A DNA stretch of 64,000 nt from Okapia johnstoni (GCA_024291935.2 CM044306.1:2428501-2492500), one strand, 5' to 3'; positions 42,825 to 55,562 are shown, counted from the first letter of the stretch. The notes: generated from the sequence alone by a model not told the origin. A program made the numbers and translations.

Positions 42825-45800
42825 ATATATCTGCTGTAGAGGCACCAAAAAGGGAACTATTATGTCCCGGTCTGATAAAAGAAGTAAACAGGGATAGTGA
42901 GGGAAAAGTCAACAGTAATTAACAATGCCTGTAGTATCTCATTAAATAAGAAAGTTTAAGAGTAAGGGGTTATCAAAATGCAAACCCACTGAACTGAAGA
43001 AGTAAAAACAAAAAGTGTTTCGAAAGGTCAGTGGCTTTTCTAGTTCAATGTCTTAGGAAAGAGATCTTGAAGTCTAGAATAACGTTCAAACTCAGAAAAT
43101 CAGCAAAGCACGCCTCCCCCCCCACCCTTCGTGGTTGCCCTTGTATGGAACCAGTTAACGGTCAAAGTTCTGTTGCTGAGATGCTTCCAGCAGGGCACTT
43201 GGGACACCTCCCGTGATGCTAGGTCCCCGATGGGTCTGATGAAGGCAGACTTTCATTAGAGCCTCTCACCACCAGTGGTTGGAGCCCGTCCACTTCATGC
43301 GAATAGACAACCACAAGTATTCTGTTCTGTATATCAGTACCAGAAGGAGAAGCATGGAATGCACACAGTATGCTTTGAACCTCATAATTGTTCCTTGTAA
43401 TAATAAATTTTTACATTTGAACCTGTGAGTTATCAAGGAAAAAGAAACACAAAGCCACTTTGGTTAAAGGATCGACTTAAAATAACAGGAATTATGGAGA
43501 TGGAAAAATACCACTTTTCTTTGTTGGCCCAAGGATTTATGTTTGGGGAAAAAATGATTCAGAGGTGATGGCCTTTCTTGGACAGCGACAAACTGGAGAA
43601 CGGTTTGCGTCCCTGACGGGGGCTGGTGTGTCAGTTCTGGTAGGGAGGGGCTGGGGCAGAGAAAAGGAGAGAGCTAAGCTCAGACAGCTTGGTGTTTACA
43701 CAGGAAGAAATTCTGGATACCTTTCGTAAGGAAAATTTATTATGAAATTCTCCTCAGCCTTTACTAGAGAGTGAGAACATTTGTTGTGCTTTAAACTGGA
43801 ATACCAATAATGCTGAAAGTGATATATCCATACAAACAACAGGTTTTTCCAGCCAACTTGTTATACTCAACGCACGCTTATCAGATTCTGAACCTTATAC
43901 AAATGAACTCCAGATGGGAGAAACAGTCAAACATTTACACATTAGAAATCCCGTGACAAAAGAATAAAGAAAAGATAGACATTTTTTCCCCGAAATTTCC
44001 AAAGAGGAGAATTGAAAGGAAAAAGTTGACCGTTGGAGTTTCAATACATTTTTCAAATTTCATACATAAAAAATCACTTTATATTGAAAGACAAACTGCA
44101 GAATACCAAAAGGGAATTTGTCTGTCTTGTTAATGCCATATGCAAATTCATAACAAAATAATTAACTAGTAGATATACTATCCAATGTTGTAGCTAATTT
44201 ACATGAGCAAATATAGATAATATATATGCAAGTGAAAAGTATTTACTTATGTTGATGATTAAAAATTGACATTAAATTAAGGTCATATTTCACCTGTTAA
44301 ATTACAGTAAACATCAAAAGAGAATTTTTAAAGCTAGCAAAAGCATCATAGAAGCAACTTTCCTTCATCACTGATGATATTTGTAAATTGGTAAAAATGT
44401 TTTGGGGATGCAACTTCAACTTCCACATACTTGTTGATTGAACGAGCTATGTTCAGAGATGTGAAACAGTGAAAAAATTGTATTTTTCTTCTATAATAGC
44501 CTGTTAAAGTTCTGTGTTGAGTCTAACTTCTTTGCTTTTGGACAAAAACCTCTAGTAAATTCCATTTTGGGTATACAGAAGTCCAGTTTGAGCTTAAGAA
44601 ACAAACACAACCCCAACCCTTCACTGTGTGATCCTGTTTCAAGCTTCTTCTCTGGACACCTGACTTACAACTTGGGAACCTACGGAAGGTGGATGCTCTA
44701 TCATTTTCCCACCTGATTCTTCCATTCCTCCTTCCTTACTGTGCTGCCTTGGCCTGTCCTTGGTGGTAAGGAGTCAGAGAAGAAAAATCAGGTTATCAGT
44801 TGATGCACTGGTCTAGTGACCCACGATGGAGGCAGGTAGTTAAATGCTGGTCTTTCTGCCTCAGGGTGTTTATGGACTTTTCAAAGACCACCCGTGATAC
44901 CATCCACTGACTCGGGTAGTGGCCCCCCGGGTGGCTGTATGTGATGTCTGTCTGAACTCCTGCTCCTCGTGGAGGCAAGCCACGTGATGGCCCTCTGCAG
45001 GCGGTTCCTGCCTCCCACTCTCTTCAGGTCCATCCTGACACGGTCTCCTTTTCTGTGTGGAGCCCTCTGGATTCCTTCCATCCAAACTCTTGCCTTTAAA
45101 TGTTTCAGGAGAGGGTCAGGTTCTTTGTTTTCCAAATTCCTCACATATCCACGTTCTCTCGCTTGACCAGAAATTGGGTTGTAAAGCAGAGTGGAGGGGA
45201 ACAAAACTGTGGGACTTACTGACAATTGTTCTAAAACCTCACTTAACCATCTCCCTAGTGCAGTCTTGGCTTTTGTTATAAAAAAGAAGGTAGATGATAG
45301 GCTGAGAGGAGCTGAGTCTGGTTTTGGCTGCCTCCTTCACAGGTCACACGTAAATGACCAAGCATCTCGCTCTAAAAAGAGAATAATAACGCTGTAGTTG
45401 TCATGAGACTTACATGAGCTGAGACAGAGACCGTGTTAGCAGGTGTGCACTCAGAAAGCCCTCTTCAGATCTTGAGGACACACAGAAATGAAAGTAAGAT
45501 GAGGTTAAAGTGATATTTCTTTCACCTTATTCATAGTCTTCCTTTAACAATGCTCTATTACTTCTACAATTAAAAATAGACTCAGAGCAACCAAGCGGCA
45601 GGAGACCAATGTATTGGTGACGCCAGCCCACGAACTCTAAGGACGACTCCTGAAGAGGAGGGTGCACCAGACTGAGGCTTCCGCACGTTTCTCGGACAAA
45701 TCTGTTTCCCCACAGATTGTGCTAAATCATCTAAAAAAGACTCTGCACATCCCAGTTACTGGTGCTCCCTAGCCCTGTCTGCATCCCCGGGTACCGCTCC

Positions 45801-46544
45801 CTTGAACTTCAGATATAAGCTGTCTGATATATGTTCACCCAGCTTTCTCCCAAGTCCATTAATGTCAAGTGATATGATCTCAATAAAATTCTTAAGAAAT
45901 AAACCAAAGCTAATGTCCTTTGATGAAAGAGGAAAAATTACAACCTCCTAGAGTGTGTTTAATGCAAACAAGAGAATACATCTTGGCAAACCTTTCAATG
46001 AATTTTATCTCAGTTTATCGTATGTCCTCATTATCTGAACTATAATCTGCATATACATTGGATATGAAAGTAAACTGCTTTTGAAGGTTTGCGAATAAAC
46101 TCTTCCTAAGGCATGATCACTCTGTTATTTACTGATATTTGCACTAATAAAAGCATTACATGCTTTGTTTCAAACCAAGAAGAGAGCTAATGATAGCATT
46201 TAAAGTGGATGAAAAGGTCGAAAATTTTAAAGGTCTTCGTTGAGTGGGTTTAGGACTAGAACCTTTACCATGCATGCCCCCCAAACATCTAACTGATTAA
46301 CCTAAGCTAGTCTACTCAAGTCTAAGTAAAATTAACTTTTGCATATCTACTTTTTACATGGTTTTATGCTGTTGCTTCTACGGAGAACTAGTCGACTTGC
46401 TCAATCAATAGTGTTAAAAATCTAAATTCTCATGTTTGAGGGGAAGTTTAAATCTTTACAGCTACATGTCTTGCTTCATGGTTACATAGGGATAATTGAT
46501 GAAAAATAACCCCCCAAATAAAAGCATAGCAGGTGTATCAGTTT
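42825..46544. other. Repeat-poor unassigned block (3.7 kb)
   Basis: I recognise no BovB, Bov-tA or CHR sequence here. 45379-45465 ('agttgtcatgagacttacat', 'agcaggtgtgcactcagaaa') is at best a weak MIR 3' end. 43.7-44.5 kb is very AT-rich. Minus frames at 44870-45225 overlap each other and have no domain. Confidence 0.5.
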
Positions 46545-46562
46545 AAGAATTATCATCCTTTG

Positions 46563-46718
46563 GAACTTCCTGGTGGTCAGTGGTTAAGATTTCAGCCCTG
46601 GCTGAGGAGCTAAGATTTCACATGCTTTGGGGCCAAAAAACCAAAACATGAAGTAGAAGCAATATTATAACAAGTTGAATAAAGATAAAAAATGGTCCAC
46701 CAAAAACTCTTTTAAAAA
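46563..46718 (+). mobile_element. CHR-type SINE, short form
   Basis: Head 'gaacttcctggtggtcagtg', 'gaggagctaagatttcacat', then 'caaaaaaccaaaacatgaag', 'ataaagataaaaaatggtcc' and an A-rich tail. aagaattatcatcctttg (46545-46562) and its near-copy at 46719-46736 match 17 of 18. Confidence 0.94.
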
Positions 46719-46736
46719 AAGAATTATCTTCCTTTG

Positions 46737-47504
46737 ATCTTTTAGTATTTAAAGAAAAGAGGGTAGAGTTTGTGGTCAATTGTTTTTAAAAGGAACGTGG
46801 AGTTGGGCATAATGGCTCATTGAAATTTGGGTCCAGTGGTGCATCAATCAACTCTGGCTAGAAAACATCGGGAACTCAGTGGCACACAGGCCGGAGCATT
46901 TATTTCTCATTTGTGTGTCTGTGTGGCAGCAGGGTGCAGGGTGGGGATTCTCTGGGTGGCTGGGCTCAGCTGGACTTGGGCTCTGGCCACAGGGTCAGGT
47001 CAGTTTTGCTGTGTGTTCATCCTCAGGGCCCAAGAGACGAGATGGGGAAAGTGCTCCTCAAAGGGGATGGATGATCCCAAAGAGGCTGAGAAAAAACAAA
47101 CCTTGCCTCTCAAGGCTCAGACTTGTAACATGCATGCTATTCTTTCCACTCATTATTATAAATCATGCATTTGTGTGTTGGAGAAATATACCCCTCCCAC
47201 AGGAATTCTGCAAGAATGGAGTGACTGTCCCTGAATAACAATCTAATGTCACACAAGCAACATATGTATTCTCCTTCATGTTCCTACAACGATGTCATAA
47301 ACACATCAATCTAACCACTAAGTTCTCGTAATTTTTTCCACGTTAGTATTTCTCCCACCTCTCCAATTTCTCCATCCCTTGTTATGTGTGTAACATCCCT
47401 CCCCTAAATTTTTACAACGGATTCCTTCCCTGTGTTTCACGCACCTTATCTGTACCTCCTATAACACTGTCATTGTTCACTTTTTAACATAAAATTTGGT
47501 CATA
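46737..47504. other. No gene; possible old repeat
   Basis: 46840-47010 ('aactcagtggcacacaggcc', 'tttatttctcatttgtgtgt', 'ggctgggctcagctggactt') resembles a widespread old mammalian repeat that I cannot name with confidence. Frames of 119-135 codons overlap it. Confidence 0.4.
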
Positions 47505-47920
47505 TTGTTGTTTAGTTACTAAGTTGCGTCTGACCCTGAGACCCCATGGACTGCAGCACACCAGGCTTCCCTGTCCTTCCTCATCTCCCAGAGTTTGCTC
47601 AAACTCACGTCCATTGAGTCGGTGATGCCATCCAACCATCTCATCCTCTGCCACCCACTTCTCCTCCCGCCCTCAATCTTTCCCAGTGTCAGGGTCTTTT
47701 CCAATGAGTCAGCTCTTCAAATTAGGTGGCCAAAGTACTGGAGCTACAGCATCAGTCCTTCCAATGAAGATTCAGGGTTGATGTCCTTTAGGATGGACTG
47801 GTTGGATCTCCTTTCAGTCTAAGGGACTCTCTAGAGTCTTCTCCAGCACCACCATTTGAGAGCATCAGTACTTCAGTGCTCAGCCTCTTTGATCCTCACA
47901 TCCGTACATGACTACTGCAG
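47505..47920 (-). mobile_element. BovB 3' fragment
   Basis: AAC-class tail (ttgttgtttagttac) left, reaching back to 'cacatccgtacatgactact'. Several small deletions mark it as an older copy. Confidence 0.9.
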
Positions 47921-48740
47921 TCTTACTCCTCCCCTTATAATTCAATGGGCCCTCCATCAAGACAGGTGGGCAGATTTTTTTTAACATGGGATAAATAACT
48001 CTGTCCATCTAATTTGCTCCTTTCCCCTCACCCCTTTCCTGAACGACTGCCAGTTATTGCCATGGCTTTTGTTCCTGACAAAATTTTGATGACTCTTGGA
48101 GGAGCCTGCCAGGGGCACGTCTAATAATCAGAAGAACAGACATGAGAGGGTGATGAGTCTGGCAGGAACCAGGACTCACACCTTCCAAAGCCCACACGGA
48201 ATAGTTTCATCCCCATCCTCCGATCCCAGATTGAGTCTCCAGGTTTGGGTACCACGTGTGCCTGTACCAGTTTCTGGGACCCTTTTTAATTAGCTTACAA
48301 TAGCATAGGATCATTTCAGTAGCTTCCCTGGGTCAGATTCAGTGGGCCTATTGGCCCCTTCATGCTTAAAAAAAGATCATTTGGAGTCAGGGGTGTTTCT
48401 GTGACGACTTTGCTCGTTAATCAACGCCTGTGAAGAACAATGAGAAGCAGCCATTTGGGAGGTTTGACCTCCTGTTTTATTCCTTCCTACAGTGTGAATT
48501 TCTGCTGGGGGTGATCAGATTTCTTCTTGTTTTCCCAACCAAGATGCGGGAGAGTGATGAATCTACTTGAAGAAAACGATAATATGGGGACCTGGGTGAC
48601 TGGGAACGTAGCCTGCAATAGGGACCAACGAACGTAAGTCTAAGATTTTATTTTACTCTGGGAACATGCACGAGTGAGGGGATTATGATCCTTTAGCTGT
48701 GTTCCTATTCTTTATTTTAAAATTATTTTACTATGCTTAC
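47921..48740. other. No gene or repeat recognised
   Basis: Unassigned sequence. Confidence 0.5.
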
Positions 48741-48875
48741 TGTTATTTTCTTTATTTTTATTTTTGGCTATTACTGCCCAGCATGTAGGATCTTAGGTCC
48801 CCAACCAAGGATGGAACTCAAGCCCCTTGCATTAGCAATGCAGAATCTTAACTCCTGAGCCATCAGGGAAGTTCC
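48741..48875 (-). mobile_element. CHR-type SINE, short form
   Basis: T-rich tail (ttattttctttatttttatt) then 'gcatgtaggatcttaggtcc', 'caaccaaggatggaactcaa' and the head end 'gagccatcagggaagttcct'. Confidence 0.85.
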
Positions 48876-48912
48876 TAGCTATATTTTTTTTATTTAAAAA
48901 AAGTCAAAGTGA

Positions 48913-49116
48913 ATATGTTAGTTGCTCAGTCGTGTCCAACTCTGCAGCTCCATGGACTATAGCTGCCAGGCTCCTCCATCCATGGAATTCTCCAGGCAAG
49001 AATACTGGAATGGGTTGCCATTCCCTTCTCCAGGGGAGGTTCCTGACCCAGGCATCAAACCCAGGTCCCCTGCATTGCAGGCAGATTCTTTAGCATCTGA
49101 GCCACCAGGGAAGCTC
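48913..49116 (-). mobile_element. Bov-tA SINE
   Basis: Complete minus copy ('gttgctcagtcgtgtccaac' to 'gagccaccagggaagctc'), with a few bases missing in the tail ('ctctgcagctccatgg'). Confidence 0.92.
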
Positions 49117-49580
49117 GGATACATTTTTAGATAGCTTATATTCCCTGGCAGGTCAAAGTATAGCCTATGAATTTGATCTAATGAAAGTGAAGAAGAGTCA
49201 GAGAAAGAGGATGGCTTGGTAACCTCTGGGATGACTGCCCAGAACTCCACAGTCATCTCCTTTTCTGTGAAACCCCGCGAGTAACCTTCACCCGTGGCAA
49301 CTAAAGCTAAACTGGAAACGGCTGGAAACCCTGGTGATTCCCCTGGACGTAGAGGAAGGAGTCCTTTGGCCTCACGTCTACCCGATACCCTGTGAGGTGT
49401 GACAACAAATGACATCAGTGGCATGTGTGGGTGGAGGAGGCTGAGCGACACTTTCAGAGATAGGGAATTCCATCATGCGCTTGGAGGAGCATTTCCTATT
49501 GCTGTTTATTCCCCATAGAGGGTCAAAGAGGAACATTTGTTTTTCTCCTTGTGACAAAAGTGCCTTTAAGTCTGTGAAGC
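49117..49580. other. No gene or repeat recognised
   Basis: Unassigned. The 164-codon minus frame over 48957-49451 is open partly because it overlaps the SINE. Confidence 0.5.
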
Positions 49581-49591
49581 ATATGGATGAG

Positions 49592-49909
49592 GTACTTCCC
49601 TGGTGGCTCGGTGGTAAAGAATCCACCTGCTAATGCAGGACACAGGGGTATGGTCTCTGATCTGGGAAGATCCCACACGCTGCTGTGGAGCAGCCAAGCC
49701 CATGCGCCGCAACTGTGGAGCCCGTGCGTTAGAGCCAGGGGTCCACGACTGCTGGGCACACACACTCTGAGCCCATGTCCTGCAACAGGAGACGCCAGTG
49801 CAGAGACAAGCCACGCGCCGCAGCGGAGAGCAGGCCCTGCTCACAGCAGCTGGAGAGAATGCGGCAGAGCAAGGAAAACACCAAGCAAACAAACAAACCT
49901 TAAAAAGGA
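49592..49909 (+). mobile_element. CHR-type SINE, long form
   Basis: Head 'acttccctggtggctcggtg', 'gatctgggaagatcccacac', then 'gccgcaactgtggagcccgt'-type repeated segments and an A-rich tail of CAAA units. atatggatgag (49581-49591) and atatgcctgag (49910-49920) match 9 of 11, a moderate candidate duplication. Confidence 0.85.
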
Positions 49910-49968
49910 ATATGCCTGAGAAGGAAAACACTTCACTGCTTGGACACCGGTTCTCGTCAAGGTGATAG

Positions 49969-50112
49969 AGTGTAGATACGATTGACAGCTAACCTTACTA
50001 AAGTACTAGTCTTTCTTATTGACATTAGGCTTTCTGGTGGACCATCGACTTGTATGACCTCAGACAGAAGGTCACAAAACGTGCCAAACTTGGTGGAGAA
50101 AAACTTGTGTCT
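49969..50112 (+). repeat. Direct duplication, copy 1
   Basis: Shares 'tactagtctttcttattgac', 'accatcgacttgtatgacct' and 'aaaaacttgtgtct' with 51171-51370 in the same order and orientation. It lacks a 56-bp internal piece present in copy 2. The family is unknown to me. Confidence 0.9.
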
Positions 50113-51170
50113 TTGAAATTTAAGAGCAGTTTTTATTCCCTCTGGTCGTCTCTCTGAAATTCTGTGAGCAGGACTTACCTAGTTTGATTTTTCATTACTT
50201 GGAAGTGCTGAATAGTTTTTCTTGGAAGTGACCAGATGGAAAAAATTAAAAATGTTTTAGAAGAGCTATTAATGCTGGGTGGATTTTTTTCTAGAAGCTT
50301 TTTTATTTTTATTTAGATTTCGATAAGGCACATTTATGAGATTAATATTTGCTTATCCATTGTGATAAAATTTGCTTTGATTGGAATTTTAAGCCATAGA
50401 GAAATGCATTGATAGGCTAGGTTCTGCTTCAAATGGTCATCTTTGCCTCTTTTGAGCATTCAGAAGACAACAAAATGAAAATTTTTCACTATAGTTTTGC
50501 TTCAAATGGCATAAATTACTGTGTTTAAAAATGTGAACCCGAGGAAGCAATGGTTTGTCTCCAGAATCCTCTCACAGAGGACATTTAGTCCCATTTCTTT
50601 TGCCCTATTGGACGTTCCTCAGTAAAGAACAAGACCAAGAGTATAATGGGGAACTCGCAAAGGTTTTTGTTTTGTGTTTTAAACAAACTAGATTTCAGTA
50701 GGCAGTAGGAAGAGAAATTCTACAGAGAAAAAGAATGAATAAACCCAAATAAATTAATTTTCTTCTTCATATTTCATAATCCTGTGCCATCAACAGTTAG
50801 AGAGAGATTAAGTGTTGAAATCCTCAAAATTTCCACAAATGGTAGAGCATTTTGTAAGATTTTCATGGTGCAGATACAAATACTGTAGAGTGGGTAGAGG
50901 AAGAACAAGGCTCTGTAGTCCAAGGAGGCACCAAATAATCGCATGCTCTGTGAATGCAAGTCACTGCCTTTGCCAGAAACGGCGCCTCCAGGAGTTAGTG
51001 GGTTCCTCTCAAGTTTTACAAGGCAGAGGCTGAGACACAGAAAGAAAGAGAAGATTTTGGGTAGCAAACCTGGGTACACAGCAGTAGCAGCTTCATCTTC
51101 AAAAGGTTTCTAAATCTTTCCAAACATCTGTTTTCTCCTTTCTTAATTTCTAAAAGGGCTTCCCTTTCAT
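50113..51170. other. Spacer between the duplicate copies; nothing recognised
   Basis: No gene or known repeat seen. AT-rich. Confidence 0.5.
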
Positions 51171-51370
51171 AGTGTAGATACAATTGACAAATAACCACAC
51201 CAAATACTAGTCTTTCTTATTGACATTAGGCTGACTGGCTGACTTTGTCACAAAAAGCTAGAGACGTTGCATAACTATTTCGATCATGCTTTCTGGTGGA
51301 ACATCGACTTGTATGACCTCAGAATAAGGTCATAAAATGTACCAAACTTGGTGGTGAAAAACTTGTGTCT
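51171..51370 (+). repeat. Direct duplication, copy 2
   Basis: Fuller version of the 49969-50112 segment, with an extra 56 bp (about 51232-51287, including 'aaaagctagagacgttgcat'). Homology ends where a SINE begins. Confidence 0.9.
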
Positions 51371-51567
51371 CAGTGATAAAGAATCTGCCTGCAATGCAGG
51401 AGATGTGGGACCAATCCCTGGGTCAGGAAGATCGCCTGGAGAAGGCAGCCCACTCCAGTATTCTCTTGCTTGGAGAATTACATGGACAGAGGAACCTGAT
51501 GTGCTACAGTCAGTCCATGGGGTCGCAAAGAGTCGGACTTGACCTAGTGACTAAACAACAAACTACA
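51371..51567 (+). mobile_element. Bov-tA SINE, 5'-truncated
   Basis: Starts within the head (cagtgataaagaatctgcct), then 'gtgggaccaatccctgggtc' and 'cagaggaacctgatgtgcta', with a small duplication 'cagtcagtccatgg', and a tail ending 'actaaacaacaa'. Confidence 0.9.
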
Positions 51568-52174
51568 ATACTGCTTAGGATGAAAACAAGAAACAAACTA
51601 TCCCTTTAATCAGAAAACCAAGGTAAAGAAAGAAATGACCATGGTAAAGAAGTAAGCAATTTTTTCTGTACTATATTTACTCCATGACATTTCCTTCTAA
51701 GCAGTTTGTTTAATGAAAGCACCAAAGGCGTGAGGCAATGTCTCATAGTTCTGAATCCTTGAGTTTCTCCAGTTCCCAATCCCTTATGGCAATAACATTC
51801 CTTATCTTGTATTTACAATGGAATTCTTACTCCAATACTGCCCTTGTGACTATAGTAGCTGATGGTTGATTATGTAGACAATTTCTATTGGTACAGAGCC
51901 AAGCAAGTAAAAAATGCAATAAGATTATTATTATCAAGTATAAATTCACATGTACTCTGTACATGGAGAGTACCAAAAGGCATCAAGAGATCTAATTGTC
52001 AAAAGGAATCAGCTCAGCCAGAGGACTGTCCATTTACTGAGTATCATACGCAGCAATATCTGGTCCCTGATGAAATCTTCAGCATCCCCGGATATACAAT
52101 GTCAAATAGCCCATTTTCAGTTTTTTAATGATAATTTATAAGGATTTATACATTATACTTATTTTTTTTGTAAT
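51568..52174. other. No gene or repeat recognised
   Basis: An 88-codon plus frame (51862-52128) has no recognisable domain. Confidence 0.5.
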
Positions 52175-52541
52175 TGTTGTTGTTCAGTTGCTAAGTCGTG
52201 TCCAACTCCTTGCAACTCCATCAACTTGCAGCACGCTAGACTTCTCTGTCCCTCACTGTCACCTAGAATTTGCTCAAACTCATGTCCATCTAGTCGGTGA
52301 TGCCATCCAGCCATCTCATCCTCTGTCATCCCCTTCTCCTCCTGCCCCCAATCTCTCCCAGCATCAGGGTCTTTTCCAGTGAGTCAGTTCTTCTCATCAG
52401 GAGGCCCATGTACTGGAGCTTTACCTTCAGCATCTTCTGATGAATATCCAGGGTTGATTTCCTTTAGGATGGACTGGTTTATTCTCCTTACAGTCCAAGG
52501 GACTCTCAACAGTCTTCTCCAGCACTACAGTTCAAAAGCAT
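52175..52541 (-). mobile_element. BovB 3' fragment
   Basis: AAC-class tail (ttgttgttgttcagttgc) left, reaching 'ccagcactacagttcaaaag'. A TGA codon (read at 52328-52326) occupies the CGA position. Confidence 0.92.
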
Positions 52542-53475
52542 TTTCCAAATTTTAATTTTGGAAAAGCAAATCAAATTGCATGAGTTCCTGGAACTATTCT
52601 TTATGTAGCCTCATTGTTCAGTTATCCTGGATGTGGTGAGGTTAACACTGACCTTCAGCACTGGAGACCAGCTCTTCTGGTCTAGTCTTCCACACGGATA
52701 ATAATACCTGGAAACAGTGAAGCTGCGAAGGATACAAATGGTCTGGTCCAAGGTTTCAAGAACATCTGGTAGTTTTTCGTTTTTTTTTCCTCATATTTCT
52801 CGCCTAATATATTTTCTCTCGAGACAGAAACACCTTGGAATATAGGCTGATGACAGCATGGAAGCTGTTTGGAGCTGTAAAGTGACTGATCTCCATGCCG
52901 CTTTAAAAACCTACATATATGTGAGGATGCCGAGAGGAAACAATTAAAAGTAACGTCTATTTTATTGCAACTAAAGTTTACAGCTTTTCAACACAGCAGC
53001 TCCAGCAAGACTTGGAGAAACATCCAGAAGACTCATAAAATGCCCTGAAATATCCATCTGAAAGTGAATTTGTTTGTGGCCTTTTGCTTTTGCCAAAAAA
53101 AGGGAAATTTCCTGAAATGTTTGCTGATTTTTCTCAGACTCAGGGTATAATGTCCTAGTTACTGAGATCCTCTGGAAATTATTGAGGCAACTTGCAGCTT
53201 TGTCGATCTCACTCATTCAGGAAATGAAATGAACAAGCACCTCTATTATGATGGGGCAGTGAAAACACTGGATGCTGGAATGTATTGACCGATCCCCGAG
53301 AGAAGTGAGGTGACAAGACTGTCCTTTTATGAACTGCTCGTATCTGCTTTTATTTTCCCCCAGTGAAGCTCAGTCACAGACCTAAGGCGTCTTACGAGTC
53401 CACTGCTCTGCCTGCCCAGTTTGTAACTCTGTCAGGTCTCCTGAATCTTGTCCCTATTGATATTTGGGGACACAT
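52542..53475. other. No gene or repeat recognised
   Basis: Unassigned sequence. Confidence 0.5.
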
Positions 53476-53489
53476 AATACTTTGCTGGG

Positions 53490-53687
53490 GCTTCCCTGGT
53501 GGCTCAGCAGTAAAGAATCTGCCAGCAACGCAGGAGAACCAGGTTCGATCCCTGAGTCGGGAAGATCCCCTGGAGGAGGGATTCTTGCCTGGAGCATCCC
53601 ATGGACAGAGGAGCCCAACAGGCTGCAGTTCATAATACGGTTGCACAAAGTTGGACACGACTGAAGCGACTAAGCAGCAGCAGCAGC
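53490..53687 (+). mobile_element. Bov-tA SINE with CAG-repeat tail
   Basis: Full head, slightly shortened core, and a tail of five AGC/CAG units. aatactttgctggg (53476-53489) and aatacttttctggg (53688-53701) match at 13 of 14. Confidence 0.95.
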
Positions 53688-53722
53688 AATACTTTTCTGG
53701 GAGAGGGAATGTCTTATATATT

Positions 53723-53843
53723 GTGGGGGGTTTAGTAGCATCTTTGGCCTCTACTAGATACCAGTCGCCCCCCGCCGTCCCCCACTAATTATAACAACTA
53801 AAGATGTCTCTAGACATTGCCTTTGGTTGAGAACCATTGCTAT
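53723..53843 (-). mobile_element. MER5A-type transposon fragment
   Basis: 'gtttagtagcatctttggcc', 'tctactagataccagtcgcc', 'aaagatgtctctagacattg' and the terminus 'ggttgagaaccattgc' match MER5A. Only about half of the element remains. Confidence 0.8.
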
Positions 53844-53950
53844 AAATCCTAAAAAATAAAAGTAAGGCATCTTTAATATTTTAAGACTTAAGATGTCATG
53901 TAGAATATTAGATAGATAAGTAGAAAGATACACAAAATTAAATAGATGTG

Positions 53951-53951
<1 letters not shown>

Positions 53952-53982
<31 letters not shown>
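53952..53982. repeat. TA microsatellite
   Basis: About 15 TA units, bordered by tgtatac. Confidence 0.95.
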
Positions 53983-53986
<4 letters not shown>

Positions 53987-54027
53987 ACACTGAGTATAAA
54001 TATATATTTAGTTTTGTACATTTATCT

Positions 54028-54252
54028 GGGCTTCCTAGGAGTGCAGTGGTGAAGAATCCTCCTGCCAATACAGGAGACCCAAGAGACTCGGGTTCAATCC
54101 CTGGGTCAGGAAGATCCCCTGTAGTAGGAAATTTCAACCCACTCCAGTATTTTTGCCTGTAAAATTCCAGAGACAGAGGAGGCTGGCGTGCTACAGTCCG
54201 TGAGGTGGCAAAGAGTCGGACATGGCTGAGTGACTGAGTACAGATGCAGATT
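54028..54252 (+). mobile_element. Bov-tA SINE
   Basis: Complete diverged copy. acatttatct (54018-54027) and acatctatct (54253-54262) flank it with one mismatch. Confidence 0.92.
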
Positions 54253-54262
54253 ACATCTATCT

Positions 54263-55361
54263 CTATGACATAAATGTGTCTCTTTCATATACGATTATCT
54301 AAGGTCTTTGGTTGATCTTTTAAAAGAAATGGAAGGTTAGCTTATAAATTATTGTCTTCTCTGTCAAAACTCTTCTAACTTGTGGGACACATGTATATTT
54401 TGAAAAGTGTTTTAACGGGTGGGCTGCTTGTTCATTATTGATAGAAACTGTTTCTTGCCTTTGACCCATCACTGAGAGATCTCAGGTCGTGGATGGGGAA
54501 GATTATGTTCCTGGACTCACTTCCTAAGGGATCACATCACTACTTTTAAATACACTTTCTGGTTTCACAATCTTATGTGCAGTGGTCTCCAAGGACTAAC
54601 GGACAAGGGCCTCCTTGGAACACGTGTCCCATGTTCCTCTCCCAACATTTCTTCCTCCCTTCCAGGCTATATGTATCTAGATTCTGATGAGAGAACTTGC
54701 TCAGAGAAATAGTCAAGAAAGCAATATATTGAAAACAAAGCTATGACTGACAAGAAAGGTCCTCAAGGTAAATAAGAAGATGGGGTTGCACTTGTATGAT
54801 GTGTCAGAAAAAGTCATCCTTGAAAAATCTGGCTCTGGAGGTCAGCCATTGTTCCCTTTCGGGGAGTGTTTTATGAAGTTCTCCTGATTTCAGAAAGTCT
54901 CACAATGACCTCTGTTGACCTTGGTGCTTTACTCAGGAACATGGACCAAGTTTCAATTGAAGAAAAGAACGTGGAGTTAACACAGCACCTTTCTCTGGGC
55001 AAGCTGCCTTCTTTGTAATCTCTCCAGTGTTATATTCAATTTACATTTGCAATAGAAAAATATATGAGCATAGAATTCAGCCCACAGATTAATTATTTGG
55101 GTTTTCTAAATTCAGGAGAATTGACTTACTGAACCAGATGTTTCTAAATTTTGTCTCTTTCCTGAAATCTCCATAAATTGAAATTCCTTTTAGATTTGCG
55201 TGATTTGGGAGCCTGATAACCCTGAAAATAACCATCTGATGAAATTATTGCACCTTCTCTCCACGTTCCTGATTGTGTCGTTTCACGAAGACGTTGAGAT
55301 GTGCGCCAAAGCTCCTATGGAGCTGCTCCCTTAAAAGCTGGGCTCCACCCCGTTTGTGTGG
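54263..55361. other. No gene or repeat recognised (1.1 kb)
   Basis: Unassigned sequence without a notable open frame. Confidence 0.5.
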
Positions 55362-55562
55362 GTGCGCGCTCAGTCACGGCCAACTCTTTGTGACCCCATG
55401 GACTCTAGCCCTCCAGGCTTCTCTGTCCGTGGGATAGTCAGGCAAAAACACTGAAGTGGGTAGCCGTTCCCTTCTCCAGGGGATCTTTCCACCCCAGGGA
55501 TGGAATCTGGGTCTCCCGCATTGTCGGCAGATTCTTTACCATCCGAGCCACTAGGGAAGCCC
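55362..55562 (-). mobile_element. Bov-tA SINE
   Basis: Complete minus copy ('cgctcagtcacggccaactc' to 'gagccactagggaagccc'). Confidence 0.92.

Noticed and set aside
48957..49451. 164-codon minus-strand frame
   Set aside because: Its C-terminal third is the Bov-tA SINE translated. The remainder has no domain.
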